Source of the DNA: an uncultured Bacteroides sp.
GTDB taxonomy: Bacteria; Bacteroidota; Bacteroidia; Bacteroidales; Bacteroidaceae
NCBI GenBank assembly: GCA_900542985.1
Contig: UQPQ01000004.1
Span: forward strand, 1-64,000
Length of the DNA: 64,000 nt
Direction of reading: 5' to 3'
Shown here piece after piece: positions 42,783 through 51,455 of the stretch. A program made the position numbers and the translations under genes. Position 1 is the stretch's first letter; every line of letters starts with the position of its first letter. Under the pieces are notes generated by a model. That model saw only the letters and a list, made by a program, of their open reading frames with translations. It was not told the origin of the DNA and did no database searches.

Positions 42783-43430
42783 TTAAAACCATGAGTCGTC
42801 TACTTCCGCTTCGTTTTCTGTCGGAATTTCCTGTGTATTCATACCGATAGAGTCAACACGAAGTGAATCTTGCATGGCAGTGCTACCTATGCAAAGGGTG
42901 AGCAATGCTTCATGAGGTACGCTTTCTCCCGAACGGAGCTGACGTCCTCTGTATTTGATGCCATATACCCAATCCTGTTCTCCGGGAACGAACTCCGGTT
43001 CTGTCAGTTTGAAGCCCATCGCTTTTAGCTTTGCTGCTGCCTGACGCACCGAACTATTGTCGATAAGGTCGGGAAGTTTTACTTTAGGAACTTCAAGTGT
43101 ATTAATTGTAAGATAAATCGTTCTGTTTTCTTTTACTCTTGCCCCTCCTATAGGAGTCTGGTCGAGTACTATGCCGGCAGGAAGTCCTTTTACAAAGTTG
43201 GAGTCAATTACTACAGCTTTCATCTGTTTGCTCTCCAACAGTGCCTTTGCCTGAGCAATGTGTTGGCTTTTTACATCGGGTACGATGTGTGACTGACCAT
43301 GGTGAGTGTATATATCCAGCCAGGTCAATGTACCCCAAATACAGCCAATCAGTACGACAATCATGGCTATTATGTTCAACCAGAAGAACCGGTTGTTCTT
43401 AAATGAGAAAAATTCTTTCAATGTTACCAT
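42783..43430 (-). CDS. Membrane-anchored PASTA-domain protein
   Basis: 215 residues: a short cytoplasmic start, one membrane helix (about 16-37) and two PASTA domains (about 47-110, VPDVKSQHIAQAKALLESKQMKAVVID, and 112-185, VKLPDLIDNSSVRQAAAKLKAMGFKLTE). The C-terminal tail is acidic. PASTA domains sense peptidoglycan or D-Ala-D-Ala in Gram-positives. Here it is cotranscribed with rluD and ddl, which supports a cell-wall link, but there is no kinase or PBP domain. Confidence 0.88.
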   Translation of the reverse strand: MVTLKEFFSFKNNRFFWLNIIAMIVVLIGCIWGTLTWLDIYTHHGQSHIVPDVKSQHIAQAKALLESKQMKAVVIDSNFVKGLPAGIVLDQTPIGGARVKENRTIYLTINTLEVPKVKLPDLIDNSSVRQAAAKLKAMGFKLTEPEFVPGEQDWVYGIKYRGRQLRSGESVPHEALLTLCIGSTAMQDSLRVDSIGMNTQEIPTENEAEVDDSWF

Positions 43431-43531
43431 CTTGATAAACCAATTATTTCTGCAAAGATATAATTTTTTATGTAATTAGCATGAGGTGACTGCTTTATGA
43501 ACATACTATATTTATCAGGAAGATGAGAACA

Positions 43532-43582
43532 AAAAGGTTGTCTATCCATGGACAGATTTATACCATTGACAGACAACCTTTA
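43532..43582 (-). terminator. Terminator of the TonB receptor gene
   Basis: An 11-bp stem (43534-43544 with 43572-43582), followed on the minus strand by TTTTTG. Confidence 0.82.
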
Positions 43583-43594
43583 TTTATGGAAAAA

Positions 43595-46153
43595 TTACAG
43601 ACGGTTCTTTTCATCCTGACCGGCACCAGTTCCTTTGTATTTGCTCTTGGTGGCATTGAATTTGTATGAGAACTGAATTCCGATACGTTGCCAGTCACGA
43701 TAGATACGATTCCCGTTGTACGAGTCTATTCCATATACATTGAAGTGGTAATAGCCCGTTCGGAGGATATCGTTGGCTATAAGAGCTAAGGTAAGTGAAT
43801 TGTCTTTTAGCATGGATTTGCTGAGCCGGGCGTTAATTTGTCCTTCTGTATGAGCTACAAAGAATCCCATGCGACCGCCGGTATGTAGATTGGCTTGTAG
43901 ATTTAGAAACCATCCGTGGGGTAAGTTGAAGCTATTATCCCACCCAAAAGCAAAGAGAGGTTGTTTGTGATACACTTCAATTCCTAAATTTCGCCCATCG
44001 GGAGCGGAAAGCTGGGCTGATGCACTGAACAGTGGTTGCCAAATACCGATTTTAGGGGAGGCTGTAAGATTGAGCGAATAACCATTATAAGTGGCAAGAT
44101 TCGCGGAAGAGAATAATAATACACCCGGGTGTGTATCATCGTTATAAGGCATGGTGATATTGGCTAAACTGTTTTTTGCACGAATATATTGGATATTGGC
44201 AAATAACCACTTATAGGATGCATTAAGTGATAGAATATTCGTTTGGCTTGGCTCTAATCGAGGATTTCCTGTAGTATAGGAATATTGTGTCCGATAGCTG
44301 ATGGTGTTGGTCAGCATCTGGTAAGAAGGATTTCCTCTCAGCATCTTGTAGGCAAGGGCAAAGCTGACATCTTGATGATTCCAGTTTATGGTTGCCGTAG
44401 GAATAAGCTCATTATAAGTCGGACTTTGTTCGCTTTGGTATATACCATTGTCATAATAGTCGGTTTTACGATGCTCGTACCGTAAACCAGCCATTGCTTT
44501 CCATTTTCCTAACGTAACGGAATAGCCCGTAAATGCGCTTATGGCTTTTTGACGGATAAAGTTATCTGCATCTTCAGAAAATCCGTTTTGGGTGAAAATT
44601 GCATTACGTTCTGTTAATGTTCCCTCCGATCCAAGGACAAACTCTCCTTTTCCTAAGGTTACTTTTGCCTGCAGTTTAACCGCATAAAGTTTACTCTCTG
44701 AATTGGAGGTACTGCTGATATCCTTACTGTTGCCATCCATTGCATTTTGGTGGTTATTCATTTTACTGTTCAGATAATCAGCATTAAAATCAACAGTCCA
44801 TTTCCCTATTTCACCTACATAATAAGTGTTGATGGCATGATTGATTCCATTTTTAACTTCAGAGTGCTGTTCAAATTCGGAGTGCTCTGTTTCGTTTCCA
44901 TTACAGAATGTAGTGGTTTCGCCCCACGATTGTTGATGGATTGTTCCCAAACTGCTGTTAGGAGTATATCTCATACCCAAAGAGTGGTGTTCGTTTATTT
45001 CATAATTGAATCCGGTTTCGATTGATAAATTTTTACTTTTGGATGTCTGTGTGTCGTTGGCTATTGTTGTCCACTGATTTTTACCGTTTGTTTGGATGAC
45101 AGCTGTGGTCTGGCCGTATGAGTTGTTTTCGTCAATATATCCGTTTACGAAGATGTCCAGCCCTTTTACCCGGTAGTTTAAGGCGATTTGTTGGTTGGCT
45201 CTTCCCCATCGTCCCTGGTCGTATCCCAAATTGACGCTACCACTCCATCCTTCTCCACGTTGTTTGATGGTACGGATACGAATAACGGCAGTTACATCTG
45301 CATCATATTCAGCTCCTGGGGTGGTAATTACTTCGGCTGAAAGAATTTCCGTGGCACGAAGGCGGTCGAGTTCACTGGAATCGTATACTTTTCTATTGTT
45401 GATATAAATTTCAGGACTTCCCCCATTCAATACGGATATGTTTCCGTTTTTGCTGGTAACAAAAGGAAGGTGTGTCAGCATTTCATTGGCTGTACCCATT
45501 TGAGCAAGTGATGTTCCGGAAACATTAACCTTTAGTCCGTTGGGTTGTGTCTCTATCAAAGGACGTTGTGCCGTCACCGTAACCCCTTCCAGAATCTGTG
45601 TGTCGGGAGAGAGCTGTACTATATTCTTCGTATGCACAGCCTGTATAGCTGTAGTATATCCTATGTAAGAGATTTTCAACAGATAAGGCTTGTCTGCTTC
45701 TCCCGACATTGAAAATGTTCCATCTTCTTGGGTCACACATCCGTTTACGAATGTAGAATCGGGTGTCAATAATAATACATTGCAATATGGCATGGGCCGA
45801 TTTCTTTCATCAATTACCGTACCATAAATGGCCGTAGCTTTTCTGTGGGTATGTTGGGGTAAAATAATGATATACTTCTCTCCTTTATGTGTATAAGTAA
45901 GAGGCTTGTTTTCTAATATTTTTTCTACTGCTCGGGTAATGTCGTCTTCTTTAATTGATGCGGTCACCCGATAGGACTGTATGTCACTATATGTAAAAAG
46001 GATGTGATAACCCGAAATTTTTTCGAGTTTCTTCAGTGCGGTAGATAAGGCTTCATCCTTGAACTCGATGTTGATGCGATTGTTTGTTTGTGCCGATAAG
46101 GTTAATTCAATGCTTATGAATATCAGCAACAGAAAAATAATTTTTGTTCTCAT
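43595..46153 (-). CDS. TonB-dependent-receptor-like protein with STN domain
   Basis: 852 residues. Signal peptide (MRTKIIFLLLIFISIELTLSAQ), STN domain (about 25-100: INIEFKDEALSTALKKLEKISGYHILFTYSD), a carboxypeptidase-regulatory-like domain (about 106-190), then a plug (EGVTVTAQRPLIETQPNGLKVNV) and a large beta-barrel of the OMP_b-brl_3 type. The STN domain signals to an anti-sigma factor, so with the FecR and ECF sigma genes upstream this is a cell-surface signalling unit. No SusD partner is present. The ligand is unknown. Confidence 0.88.
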   Translation of the reverse strand: MRTKIIFLLLIFISIELTLSAQTNNRINIEFKDEALSTALKKLEKISGYHILFTYSDIQSYRVTASIKEDDITRAVEKILENKPLTYTHKGEKYIIILPQHTHRKATAIYGTVIDERNRPMPYCNVLLLTPDSTFVNGCVTQEDGTFSMSGEADKPYLLKISYIGYTTAIQAVHTKNIVQLSPDTQILEGVTVTAQRPLIETQPNGLKVNVSGTSLAQMGTANEMLTHLPFVTSKNGNISVLNGGSPEIYINNRKVYDSSELDRLRATEILSAEVITTPGAEYDADVTAVIRIRTIKQRGEGWSGSVNLGYDQGRWGRANQQIALNYRVKGLDIFVNGYIDENNSYGQTTAVIQTNGKNQWTTIANDTQTSKSKNLSIETGFNYEINEHHSLGMRYTPNSSLGTIHQQSWGETTTFCNGNETEHSEFEQHSEVKNGINHAINTYYVGEIGKWTVDFNADYLNSKMNNHQNAMDGNSKDISSTSNSESKLYAVKLQAKVTLGKGEFVLGSEGTLTERNAIFTQNGFSEDADNFIRQKAISAFTGYSVTLGKWKAMAGLRYEHRKTDYYDNGIYQSEQSPTYNELIPTATINWNHQDVSFALAYKMLRGNPSYQMLTNTISYRTQYSYTTGNPRLEPSQTNILSLNASYKWLFANIQYIRAKNSLANITMPYNDDTHPGVLLFSSANLATYNGYSLNLTASPKIGIWQPLFSASAQLSAPDGRNLGIEVYHKQPLFAFGWDNSFNLPHGWFLNLQANLHTGGRMGFFVAHTEGQINARLSKSMLKDNSLTLALIANDILRTGYYHFNVYGIDSYNGNRIYRDWQRIGIQFSYKFNATKSKYKGTGAGQDEKNRL

Positions 46154-46240
46154 TGTTTTTAGGTATTTGATTTCTTTTGTCTGTAATACGGTTGCTGTCC
46201 AGAATCGGGTACCATAAAAACATAAAATTTTTCAGGATAT

Positions 46241-47260
46241 TCAAATTCCTACAATGACCTTATCGTTTTCTATTTGAGCTTTTATCTTTTGCATGCTGTT
46301 GAGCAACTCCAATACCTCTTGAAGAGAGCTGCTTCTATCTGCTTGAAAATGTAAACGTTCTGCCATGATTGATTTGTTGGTGAAAACAATGTCAATGTTA
46401 TACCATCGGCCTAATTCGCGCATGATTTCTATAAGCTCTGTATTGTCAAAATAGAAACTTCCGGTAGTCCAGGCGCGATATTGGCTGACATTCTCAACTT
46501 GACTTTTATGTAATTTTTCATTGGTATGTTCACCTGGTTTCAACAATATGTTGTTATGATGCTTGTCGCTTACCTTGATGCTTCCTTCCAAGAGTGTGAC
46601 CTGAACATCTTTTTTAGAATAGGCCTTTATGTTAAAAGAAGTCCCCAGAACTTGGGTTTCAATAGCTGTGGTTTTGACAAGGAAGGGGTGCTGGGGATTT
46701 TTGCTTACTTCAAAATAAGCTTCTCCTTCCAGATACACTTCACGTTGTGCCTTTCCTTCGAAGGTATCCGGATATTTAAGTGAGCTTTCTGCATTAAGCC
46801 ATATTCGGGTGCCGTCTGATAATGTCAGCTGTTTGGTCATTCCTCTTGGAATATGTATGGTGTTGATTCCTTTTTCTTTTTCAATTGAAATGACTTGTGC
46901 AGTATGACTGGCTTCGAAGACTGTGTAGGATGAAGCTTCGAATGGATGCAACAGGAAGAATAGGGCAATGGAGGCTGCAATTAACAATGCAGCTCCAATT
47001 TGTAATATGTGTGTGCTCCTTTTGGAATGTGATAAGACTTGGGAAGAAAGCCGTTTCGATTTGAAGGATTCCCATTCGGCTTCTACATCAGGCGCTATGG
47101 AGTGAAGACGTGCAAAAGCTTCACGGCTGTCCAGTAAATCTTGGCAGATTTCTACACACTCCTTATCGCTCAATAAGACATCAAGCTCCTCCTGAGAAAA
47201 ATTTTCCGGATGTTTTATAGCTTCCAGCGTTTGTAGTATTTTTTTGTCTTTATCTTCCAT
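46241..47260 (-). CDS. FecR-family anti-sigma factor
   Basis: 339 residues. A cytoplasmic N-terminal part (1-80) binds the sigma factor. One membrane helix follows (about 85-104, ILQIGAALLIAASIALFFLL). The periplasmic FecR domain (about 115-240) has IHIPRGMTKQLTLSDGTRIWLNAESSLKYP and EVYLEGEAYFEVSKNPQHPFLVKT. A C-terminal DUF4974/STN-like domain (about 265-338) has ELIEIMRELGRWYNIDIVF. It sits 32 bp downstream of the ECF sigma gene. Confidence 0.93.
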   Translation of the reverse strand: MEDKDKKILQTLEAIKHPENFSQEELDVLLSDKECVEICQDLLDSREAFARLHSIAPDVEAEWESFKSKRLSSQVLSHSKRSTHILQIGAALLIAASIALFFLLHPFEASSYTVFEASHTAQVISIEKEKGINTIHIPRGMTKQLTLSDGTRIWLNAESSLKYPDTFEGKAQREVYLEGEAYFEVSKNPQHPFLVKTTAIETQVLGTSFNIKAYSKKDVQVTLLEGSIKVSDKHHNNILLKPGEHTNEKLHKSQVENVSQYRAWTTGSFYFDNTELIEIMRELGRWYNIDIVFTNKSIMAERLHFQADRSSSLQEVLELLNSMQKIKAQIENDKVIVGI

Positions 47261-47292
47261 CTTTATAATTGTTTCTTTGTATTATAATACGT

Positions 47293-47817
47293 TTAAGAGT
47301 TCTTTTGAGGTACCTTTTTGGTGCCAAATTCAGTTCTTAATAATTGTAAAGCTTTCATGATGTGTTTTTTGATGCCATTTACGCTGATACCGAACTCGTC
47401 TGCTACCTCCTGATATTTTTTGTTTTCGTAATAACATTTTTTCAAAATGGTTTTAGTCGGATCATTCAAGTCTTCGATGAAGCTTTCAATTTTCTGAATT
47501 CGTTTTTCTCTTTCTTCGAAAGAAGTATCAATATCCTCTTTTGTTACGGCTTTGTAAAAATCGGCGTATTGTTCTTCTACCTGCAAATGCCTTAAATAAT
47601 CAATGCATTTGTTCCTCGTCTGAATATAAAGATAAGTGCTTGCCGTTTCCGGTTTCAGATTGTCGAAGTTTGTCCAGGCTTTTTCAAACACATCATTCAC
47701 TATATCTTTACATGCTTCTGCATCTGGTATAAAGCGGTATGCATAATAATATAGTCGGGTATAATTTTCTTTATACAAACGTTCGAAGTCGTTGATTCTT
47801 GAGAGAGGCTTTTGCAT
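47293..47817 (-). CDS. ECF RNA polymerase sigma-70 factor
   Basis: 174 residues of the Bacteroidetes FecI-like type. Region 2 is FERLYKENYTRLYYYAYRFIPDAEACKDIVNDVFEKAW and region 4 is LNDPTKTILKKCYYENKKYQEVADEFGISVNGIKKHIMKALQLLR. It is released by the FecR-like anti-sigma when the TonB receptor binds its ligand and then probably drives the receptor gene. Confidence 0.94.
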   Translation of the reverse strand: MQKPLSRINDFERLYKENYTRLYYYAYRFIPDAEACKDIVNDVFEKAWTNFDNLKPETASTYLYIQTRNKCIDYLRHLQVEEQYADFYKAVTKEDIDTSFEEREKRIQKIESFIEDLNDPTKTILKKCYYENKKYQEVADEFGISVNGIKKHIMKALQLLRTEFGTKKVPQKNS

Positions 47818-47927
47818 TTTGTCAGGCTTTTGTCTTTTGGAGGTTACGTCTTATGCAATGCGGAGGACTTTTTCGACAGGATAAGGTTGCTGGGTTATGG
47901 GATGGATGACCGAAGAAAAAGCCGCAA

Positions 47928-47962
47928 AGAACTTTATATAGTTTCTTTGCGGCTTTACTTAA
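47928..47962 (-). terminator. rpmH terminator
   Basis: AAAGCCGCAAAGAA (from about 47920) and its exact complement TTCTTTGCGGCTTT (to about 47957) form a 14-bp stem with a 12-nt loop. On the minus strand it is followed by TTTTTC. Confidence 0.75.
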
Positions 47963-47982
47963 ATCTTATTTCGAAGAAAGGA

Positions 47983-48144
47983 TTAAGCCTTTACTCCGTT
48001 GTATTCGTCAGATACAGTTAATTTTTTACGGCCTTTAGCGCGACGTGCAGCCAATACTCGGCGACCATTAGCAGTAGCCATTCTTTCACGGAAACCGTGT
48101 TTGTTTTTTCTCTTTCTGTTAGAGGGTTGGTAAGTTCTTTTCAT
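47983..48144 (-). CDS. rpmH: 50S ribosomal protein L34
   Basis: 53 residues, [19 protein letters not shown] followed by [37 protein letters not shown] at 48144, TAA at 47983-47985. Sequence and length are those of L34. It is divergent from efp, and TAATTTTG on the minus strand (48189-48196) is its -7 element. Confidence 0.97.
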   Translation of the reverse strand: MKRTYQPSNRKRKNKHGFRERMATANGRRVLAARRAKGRKKLTVSDEYNGVKA

Positions 48145-48188
48145 TTTCGTATATACTATTTATGTTATTATTCTATGCGTTCGGGCTG

Positions 48189-48196
48189 CAAAATTA
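48189..48196 (-). promoter_or_regulatory. -7 promoter element of rpmH
   Basis: Minus-strand TAATTTTG, consensus match, 45 bp before the rpmH ATG. Confidence 0.65.
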
Positions 48197-48246
48197 GTGA
48201 CTTTTTTTAAATAAACCAAGAGCTAAATCATTTTTAGACAAATCTT

Positions 48247-48278
48247 TTTGTGTTTTTTCTCGATTTAGATTAATTTTG
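48247..48278 (+). promoter_or_regulatory. efp promoter
   Basis: TTTG at 48247-48250 and TAATTTTG at 48271-48278, spacer 20 bp: a complete Bacteroides promoter. Confidence 0.8.
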
Positions 48279-48337
48279 CACCTGCGTTCGAAATAGAATA
48301 ATCAGTAATTAGAATATAAATATAAAGATTTAAAGTT

Positions 48338-48904
48338 ATGATTAATGCTCAAGACATTAAAATCGGAACAGCAATCCGTATGGATGGCAAGCTGTATTTC
48401 TGTATTGACTTCTTGCATGTAAAACCGGGTAAAGGTAACACTTTCATGCGTACTAAGCTGAAAGATGTGGTAGACGGTTATGTATTGGAACGTCGTTTCA
48501 ACATCGGTGAAAAACTGGAAGATGTACGTGTAGAACGTCGTCCTTATCAGTATCTGTATAAAGAAGGAGAAGATTATATCTTCATGAACCAGGAAACATT
48601 CGAACAGGTACCTATCGCTCACGATTTGATCGAAGGTGTAGATTTCTTGAAAGAAGAAATGGTAGTTGAAGTGGTTTCTGATGCTTCTACTGAAACTATC
48701 CTGTTTGCAGAACTTCCTGTTAAAGTTCAGTTGAAGGTTACTTACACTGAACCGGGATTGAAGGGTGATACTGCTACTAACGCTACTAAACCTGCTACTG
48801 TAGAAACTGGTGCAACTGTACGTGTTCCTTTGTTCATCAACCAGGATGAAGTAATCGAAGTTGATACTCGTGACGGTTCATACGTAGGTCGTGTAAAAGC
48901 CTGA
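48338..48904 (+). CDS. efp: Elongation factor P
   Basis: 188 residues, three beta-barrel domains. The tip loop VKPGKGNTFMRTK places Lys32 where EF-P is often modified. The C-terminal domain has the EF-P signature GLKGDTATNATKPATVETGATVRVPLFINQDEVIEVDTRDGSYVGR. It relieves stalling at polyproline. No epmA/earP homologue is seen in the window. Confidence 0.97.
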   Translation: MINAQDIKIGTAIRMDGKLYFCIDFLHVKPGKGNTFMRTKLKDVVDGYVLERRFNIGEKLEDVRVERRPYQYLYKEGEDYIFMNQETFEQVPIAHDLIEGVDFLKEEMVVEVVSDASTETILFAELPVKVQLKVTYTEPGLKGDTATNATKPATVETGATVRVPLFINQDEVIEVDTRDGSYVGRVKA

Positions 48905-48925
48905 GACTAATAAATAAATGGAGAG

Positions 48926-48960
48926 CGGCTGTTATCTGCAAAGGTAACAGCCGTTTTTTT
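48926..48960 (+). terminator. efp terminator
   Basis: A 9-bp stem (48926-48934 with 48945-48953) followed by seven T. Confidence 0.87.
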
Positions 48961-48986
48961 GTGTATGAACAGTTGCATACTTTATT

Positions 48987-49070
48987 CACCGTCGTTGTCT
49001 GTACAGCCGGCGGCGTTGGTTATGCAGACAGCGATGTCGGCTGTACAGCCGACGACGTCGGACGAAGCAT
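48987..49070. repeat. 21-bp tandem repeat array, 4 units (array 3)
   Basis: Units at 48987, 49008, 49029 and 49050. The third and fourth together read GTCGGCTGTACAGC followed by CGACGACGTCGG, the best view of the two palindromes. It occupies the middle of the 332-bp gap between efp and the glycosyltransferase, the only one of the four arrays between co-oriented genes. Nothing else is seen in that gap beyond the terminator and the next promoter. Confidence 0.82.
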
Positions 49071-49207
49071 GAATTCTGTAGTGGGAAGAGATGCAAAGAG
49101 TCGTGTGGAGCTTTGTTTTCAAATATGTATGTCGGGAATGTGGACCGCTTCTGCCATCTTTCTTGAAATAAATGCTGACAGAAGATAGGGATAGGAAAGA
49201 AAGTTTT

Positions 49208-49215
49208 TATCTTTG
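49208..49215 (+). promoter_or_regulatory. -7 promoter element of the glycosyltransferase gene
   Basis: TATCTTTG, consensus match, 21 bp before the ATG. Confidence 0.6.
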
Positions 49216-49236
49216 TTTGTATAAATGTAAGATACT

Positions 49237-50226
49237 ATGCGATATTCTGTAATTATTCCCGTGTATAATCGTCCGGATGAAGTGGACGAACTCTTGCAAA
49301 GTCTGGTTTCCCAGAGTTTGAAAGATTTTGAAGTGATTGTAGTAGAAGACGGTTCGTCTGTACCTTGTGAGGATGTGGTAAACAAGTACCGGGATAAACT
49401 GGATGTGCATTATTACAGTAAACCCAATTCCGGTCCCGGACAGACACGCAATTATGGAGCAGAACGCAGCAAAGGAGAGTTTCTGCTGATACTGGATTCG
49501 GACTGTATTTTGCCGGAAGGATATTTACAGGCAATAGAGGATGAACTTCATAGAGAAGAAGCGGATGCCTTTGGTGGTCCGGACCGTGCGCACGATTCGT
49601 TTACCCGTGTGCAGAAAGCCATTAATTATGCCATGACTTCTTTCTTTACTACGGGGGGGATCCGGGGAGGAAAGAAAAAGATGGATAAATTCTATCCGCG
49701 CAGCTTCAATATGGGTGTACGTGCAGAAGCATATCGGGCTTTAGGAGGTTTTTCGAACATGCGTTTTGGCGAAGACATCGACTTTAGTATCCGTATCTTC
49801 AAAGCCGGTTACCGCTGTCGTCTGTTTCCGGAGGCGTGGGTGTGGCATAAGCGCCGTACCGATTTGAAGAAGTTCTTCAAGCAGGTGCACAATTCGGGTA
49901 TCGCTCGTATCAATCTGTATAAAAAATATCCGGAATCATTGAAACTGGTACATCTGCTTCCTGCTGTCTTTACGGTAGGAGTCGTCTTTTTGCTGCTTTG
50001 CTCACTGCTTTGTGTGTGGAGTCTGCTGCCTTTGGCTTTGTTTGTACTCATCGTGTTTATAGATGCTTCTCTTAGCAATAAAAGTGTTGTAATTGGTATA
50101 CTTTCTGTCGTAGCTTCGTTTATACAGTTGACGGGGTATGGAACAGGCTTCCTGCGTGCATGGTGGAAACGCTGTGTCTTGGGAAAAGATGCCTTTTCTG
50201 CCTTCGAGAAGAATTTCTATAAATAA
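49237..50226 (+). CDS. Family 2 glycosyltransferase with C-terminal membrane segments
   Basis: 329 residues. The GT-A domain starts MRYSVIIPVYNRPDEVDELLQSL, with the metal-binding DSD at 87-89 (LILDSDC) and a distal RFGEDIDFSIRI. Two or three membrane helices follow (about 240-300). It probably adds a sugar to a lipid carrier or envelope glycan at the inner membrane. The donor is not readable. It is followed 4 bp later by radC. Confidence 0.9.
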   Translation: MRYSVIIPVYNRPDEVDELLQSLVSQSLKDFEVIVVEDGSSVPCEDVVNKYRDKLDVHYYSKPNSGPGQTRNYGAERSKGEFLLILDSDCILPEGYLQAIEDELHREEADAFGGPDRAHDSFTRVQKAINYAMTSFFTTGGIRGGKKKMDKFYPRSFNMGVRAEAYRALGGFSNMRFGEDIDFSIRIFKAGYRCRLFPEAWVWHKRRTDLKKFFKQVHNSGIARINLYKKYPESLKLVHLLPAVFTVGVVFLLLCSLLCVWSLLPLALFVLIVFIDASLSNKSVVIGILSVVASFIQLTGYGTGFLRAWWKRCVLGKDAFSAFEKNFYK

Positions 50227-50230
50227 CTGT

Positions 50231-50920
50231 ATGAAAGAAAAACTGTCAATCAACCATTGGGCGGAAGAAGACCGTCCGAGGGAGAAAATGATGGCGCATG
50301 GGGCGGCTGCACTGAGTAATGCAGAACTTCTTGCTATCTTGATAGGTTCGGGTAATGTGGAAGAATCGGCCGTAGAACTGATGCGGAAAGTACTGAACGA
50401 TTACCGGAATAGCTTGAGTGAGTTGGGAAAATGTACGGTAGAAGACCTGTGCCGGTACAAGGGAATCGGAACAGCGAAAGCCGTTACTATTTTAGCGGCT
50501 TCGGAACTGGGCAAGAGAAGAAAGGCGGAGGAACCGGGAGAACGTAAGCAGATACGTTGCTCGCAGGATATTTATTCGCTTTGCCATCCTTTTATGTGCG
50601 ATTTGCCGGTGGAGGAATGCTGGGTTTTGCTGTTGAACCAGGCTTCCCGCGTGATAGACCGTGTGCGGATAGGGCAGGGAGGACTGGCGTCGACGGTGGT
50701 CGATGTGCGTTGTGTATTGCGGGAAGCACTTCTGAAACGGGCTTCTTCGCTGGTACTTTGTCATAATCATCCTTCGGGAAATATTGCTCCCAGCAGGGAG
50801 GACGACCGCTTGACGCAATCGTTGTTTCAGGCTGCCCAAACAATGAATATCCGTATGCTCGACCATGTGATAATATCCGACGGGGCTTATTATAGTTATG
50901 CCGATGAAGGGAGATTGTAA
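50231..50920 (+). CDS. radC: RadC/JAB-domain DNA repair protein
   Basis: Start at the ATG at 50231 (MKEKLSINHWAEEDRPREKM), the conserved RadC beginning, four bases after the glycosyltransferase stop; the frame runs open further upstream. 229 residues: a helix-hairpin-helix region (about 70-92) and a JAMM metalloprotease-like domain with HNHPSGNIAPSREDD (His178, His180, Ser188, Asp191). Its biochemical role is uncertain despite the name. Its stop codon overlaps the first 48-bp repeat. Confidence 0.93.
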   Translation: MKEKLSINHWAEEDRPREKMMAHGAAALSNAELLAILIGSGNVEESAVELMRKVLNDYRNSLSELGKCTVEDLCRYKGIGTAKAVTILAASELGKRRKAEEPGERKQIRCSQDIYSLCHPFMCDLPVEECWVLLLNQASRVIDRVRIGQGGLASTVVDVRCVLREALLKRASSLVLCHNHPSGNIAPSREDDRLTQSLFQAAQTMNIRMLDHVIISDGAYYSYADEGRL

Positions 50921-50966
50921 AAGCAAGCTTTTGCTTTGGTACTGCGCTCACCTTTCACTATATTTG
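50919..50966 (+). repeat. 48-bp promoter-bearing direct repeat, copy 1
   Basis: It begins with the palindrome AAAAGCAAGCTTTTGC and contains a complete promoter, TTTG at 50935-50938 and TATATTTG at 50959-50966 with a 20-bp spacer. Copy 2 lies 84 bp downstream and differs at two or three bases. Confidence 0.85.
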
Positions 50967-51002
50967 AAGAATATAGGATGCGGCTTGGCATTACCTTCGT
51001 TC

Positions 51003-51050
51003 AAAAGCAAGCTTTTGCCTTGGTACTGCGCTCGCCTTTCACTATATTTG
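51003..51050 (+). repeat. 48-bp promoter-bearing direct repeat, copy 2; promoter of the DUF59 gene
   Basis: Same 48-bp sequence as copy 1, with CTTG at 51019-51022 and TATATTTG at 51043-51050. It is 29 bp before the DUF59 gene start and is the likely promoter of the DUF59-lpxH unit. Confidence 0.85.
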
Positions 51051-51078
51051 CAGCTATACATTTTTAAATATTCAACGT

Positions 51079-51402
51079 ATGATGGATAACGAAACAAAAC
51101 TGAAGATTGAAGAAAAAATTATAGAAATACTGAAGACTGTATACGACCCTGAAATTCCGGTGAATGTATACGATTTGGGATTGATTTATAAAATTGATTT
51201 GCAGGACAATGGAGAACTGATTCTGGATATGACGCTGACTGCTCCCAATTGTCCGGCTGCCGATTTCATCATGGAGGATATCCGCCAGAAAGTAGAATCG
51301 GTGGAAGGTGTGGTGTCTGCACAGGTCAATCTGGTATTCGAACCGGAATGGGATAAGGATATGATGACCGAAGAGGCAAAACTTGAACTTGGATTTCTGT
51401 AA
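51079..51402 (+). CDS. DUF59 (MIP18/SufT-like) Fe-S assembly protein
   Basis: 107 residues (start at 51079 or 51082). The DUF59 motif is IEILKTVYDPEIPVNVYDLGLIYKI, with the conserved cysteine in LTAPNCPAADFIMEDIRQKV. The family helps mature Fe-S proteins. Here it stands alone, without suf genes, and is followed 53 bp later by lpxH. Confidence 0.93.
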   Translation: MMDNETKLKIEEKIIEILKTVYDPEIPVNVYDLGLIYKIDLQDNGELILDMTLTAPNCPAADFIMEDIRQKVESVEGVVSAQVNLVFEPEWDKDMMTEEAKLELGFL

Positions 51403-51455
51403 TCAAGACAGAATTCTTCCTGAAGAAACAGATGTGGTTATAAAAATCGGATAAA

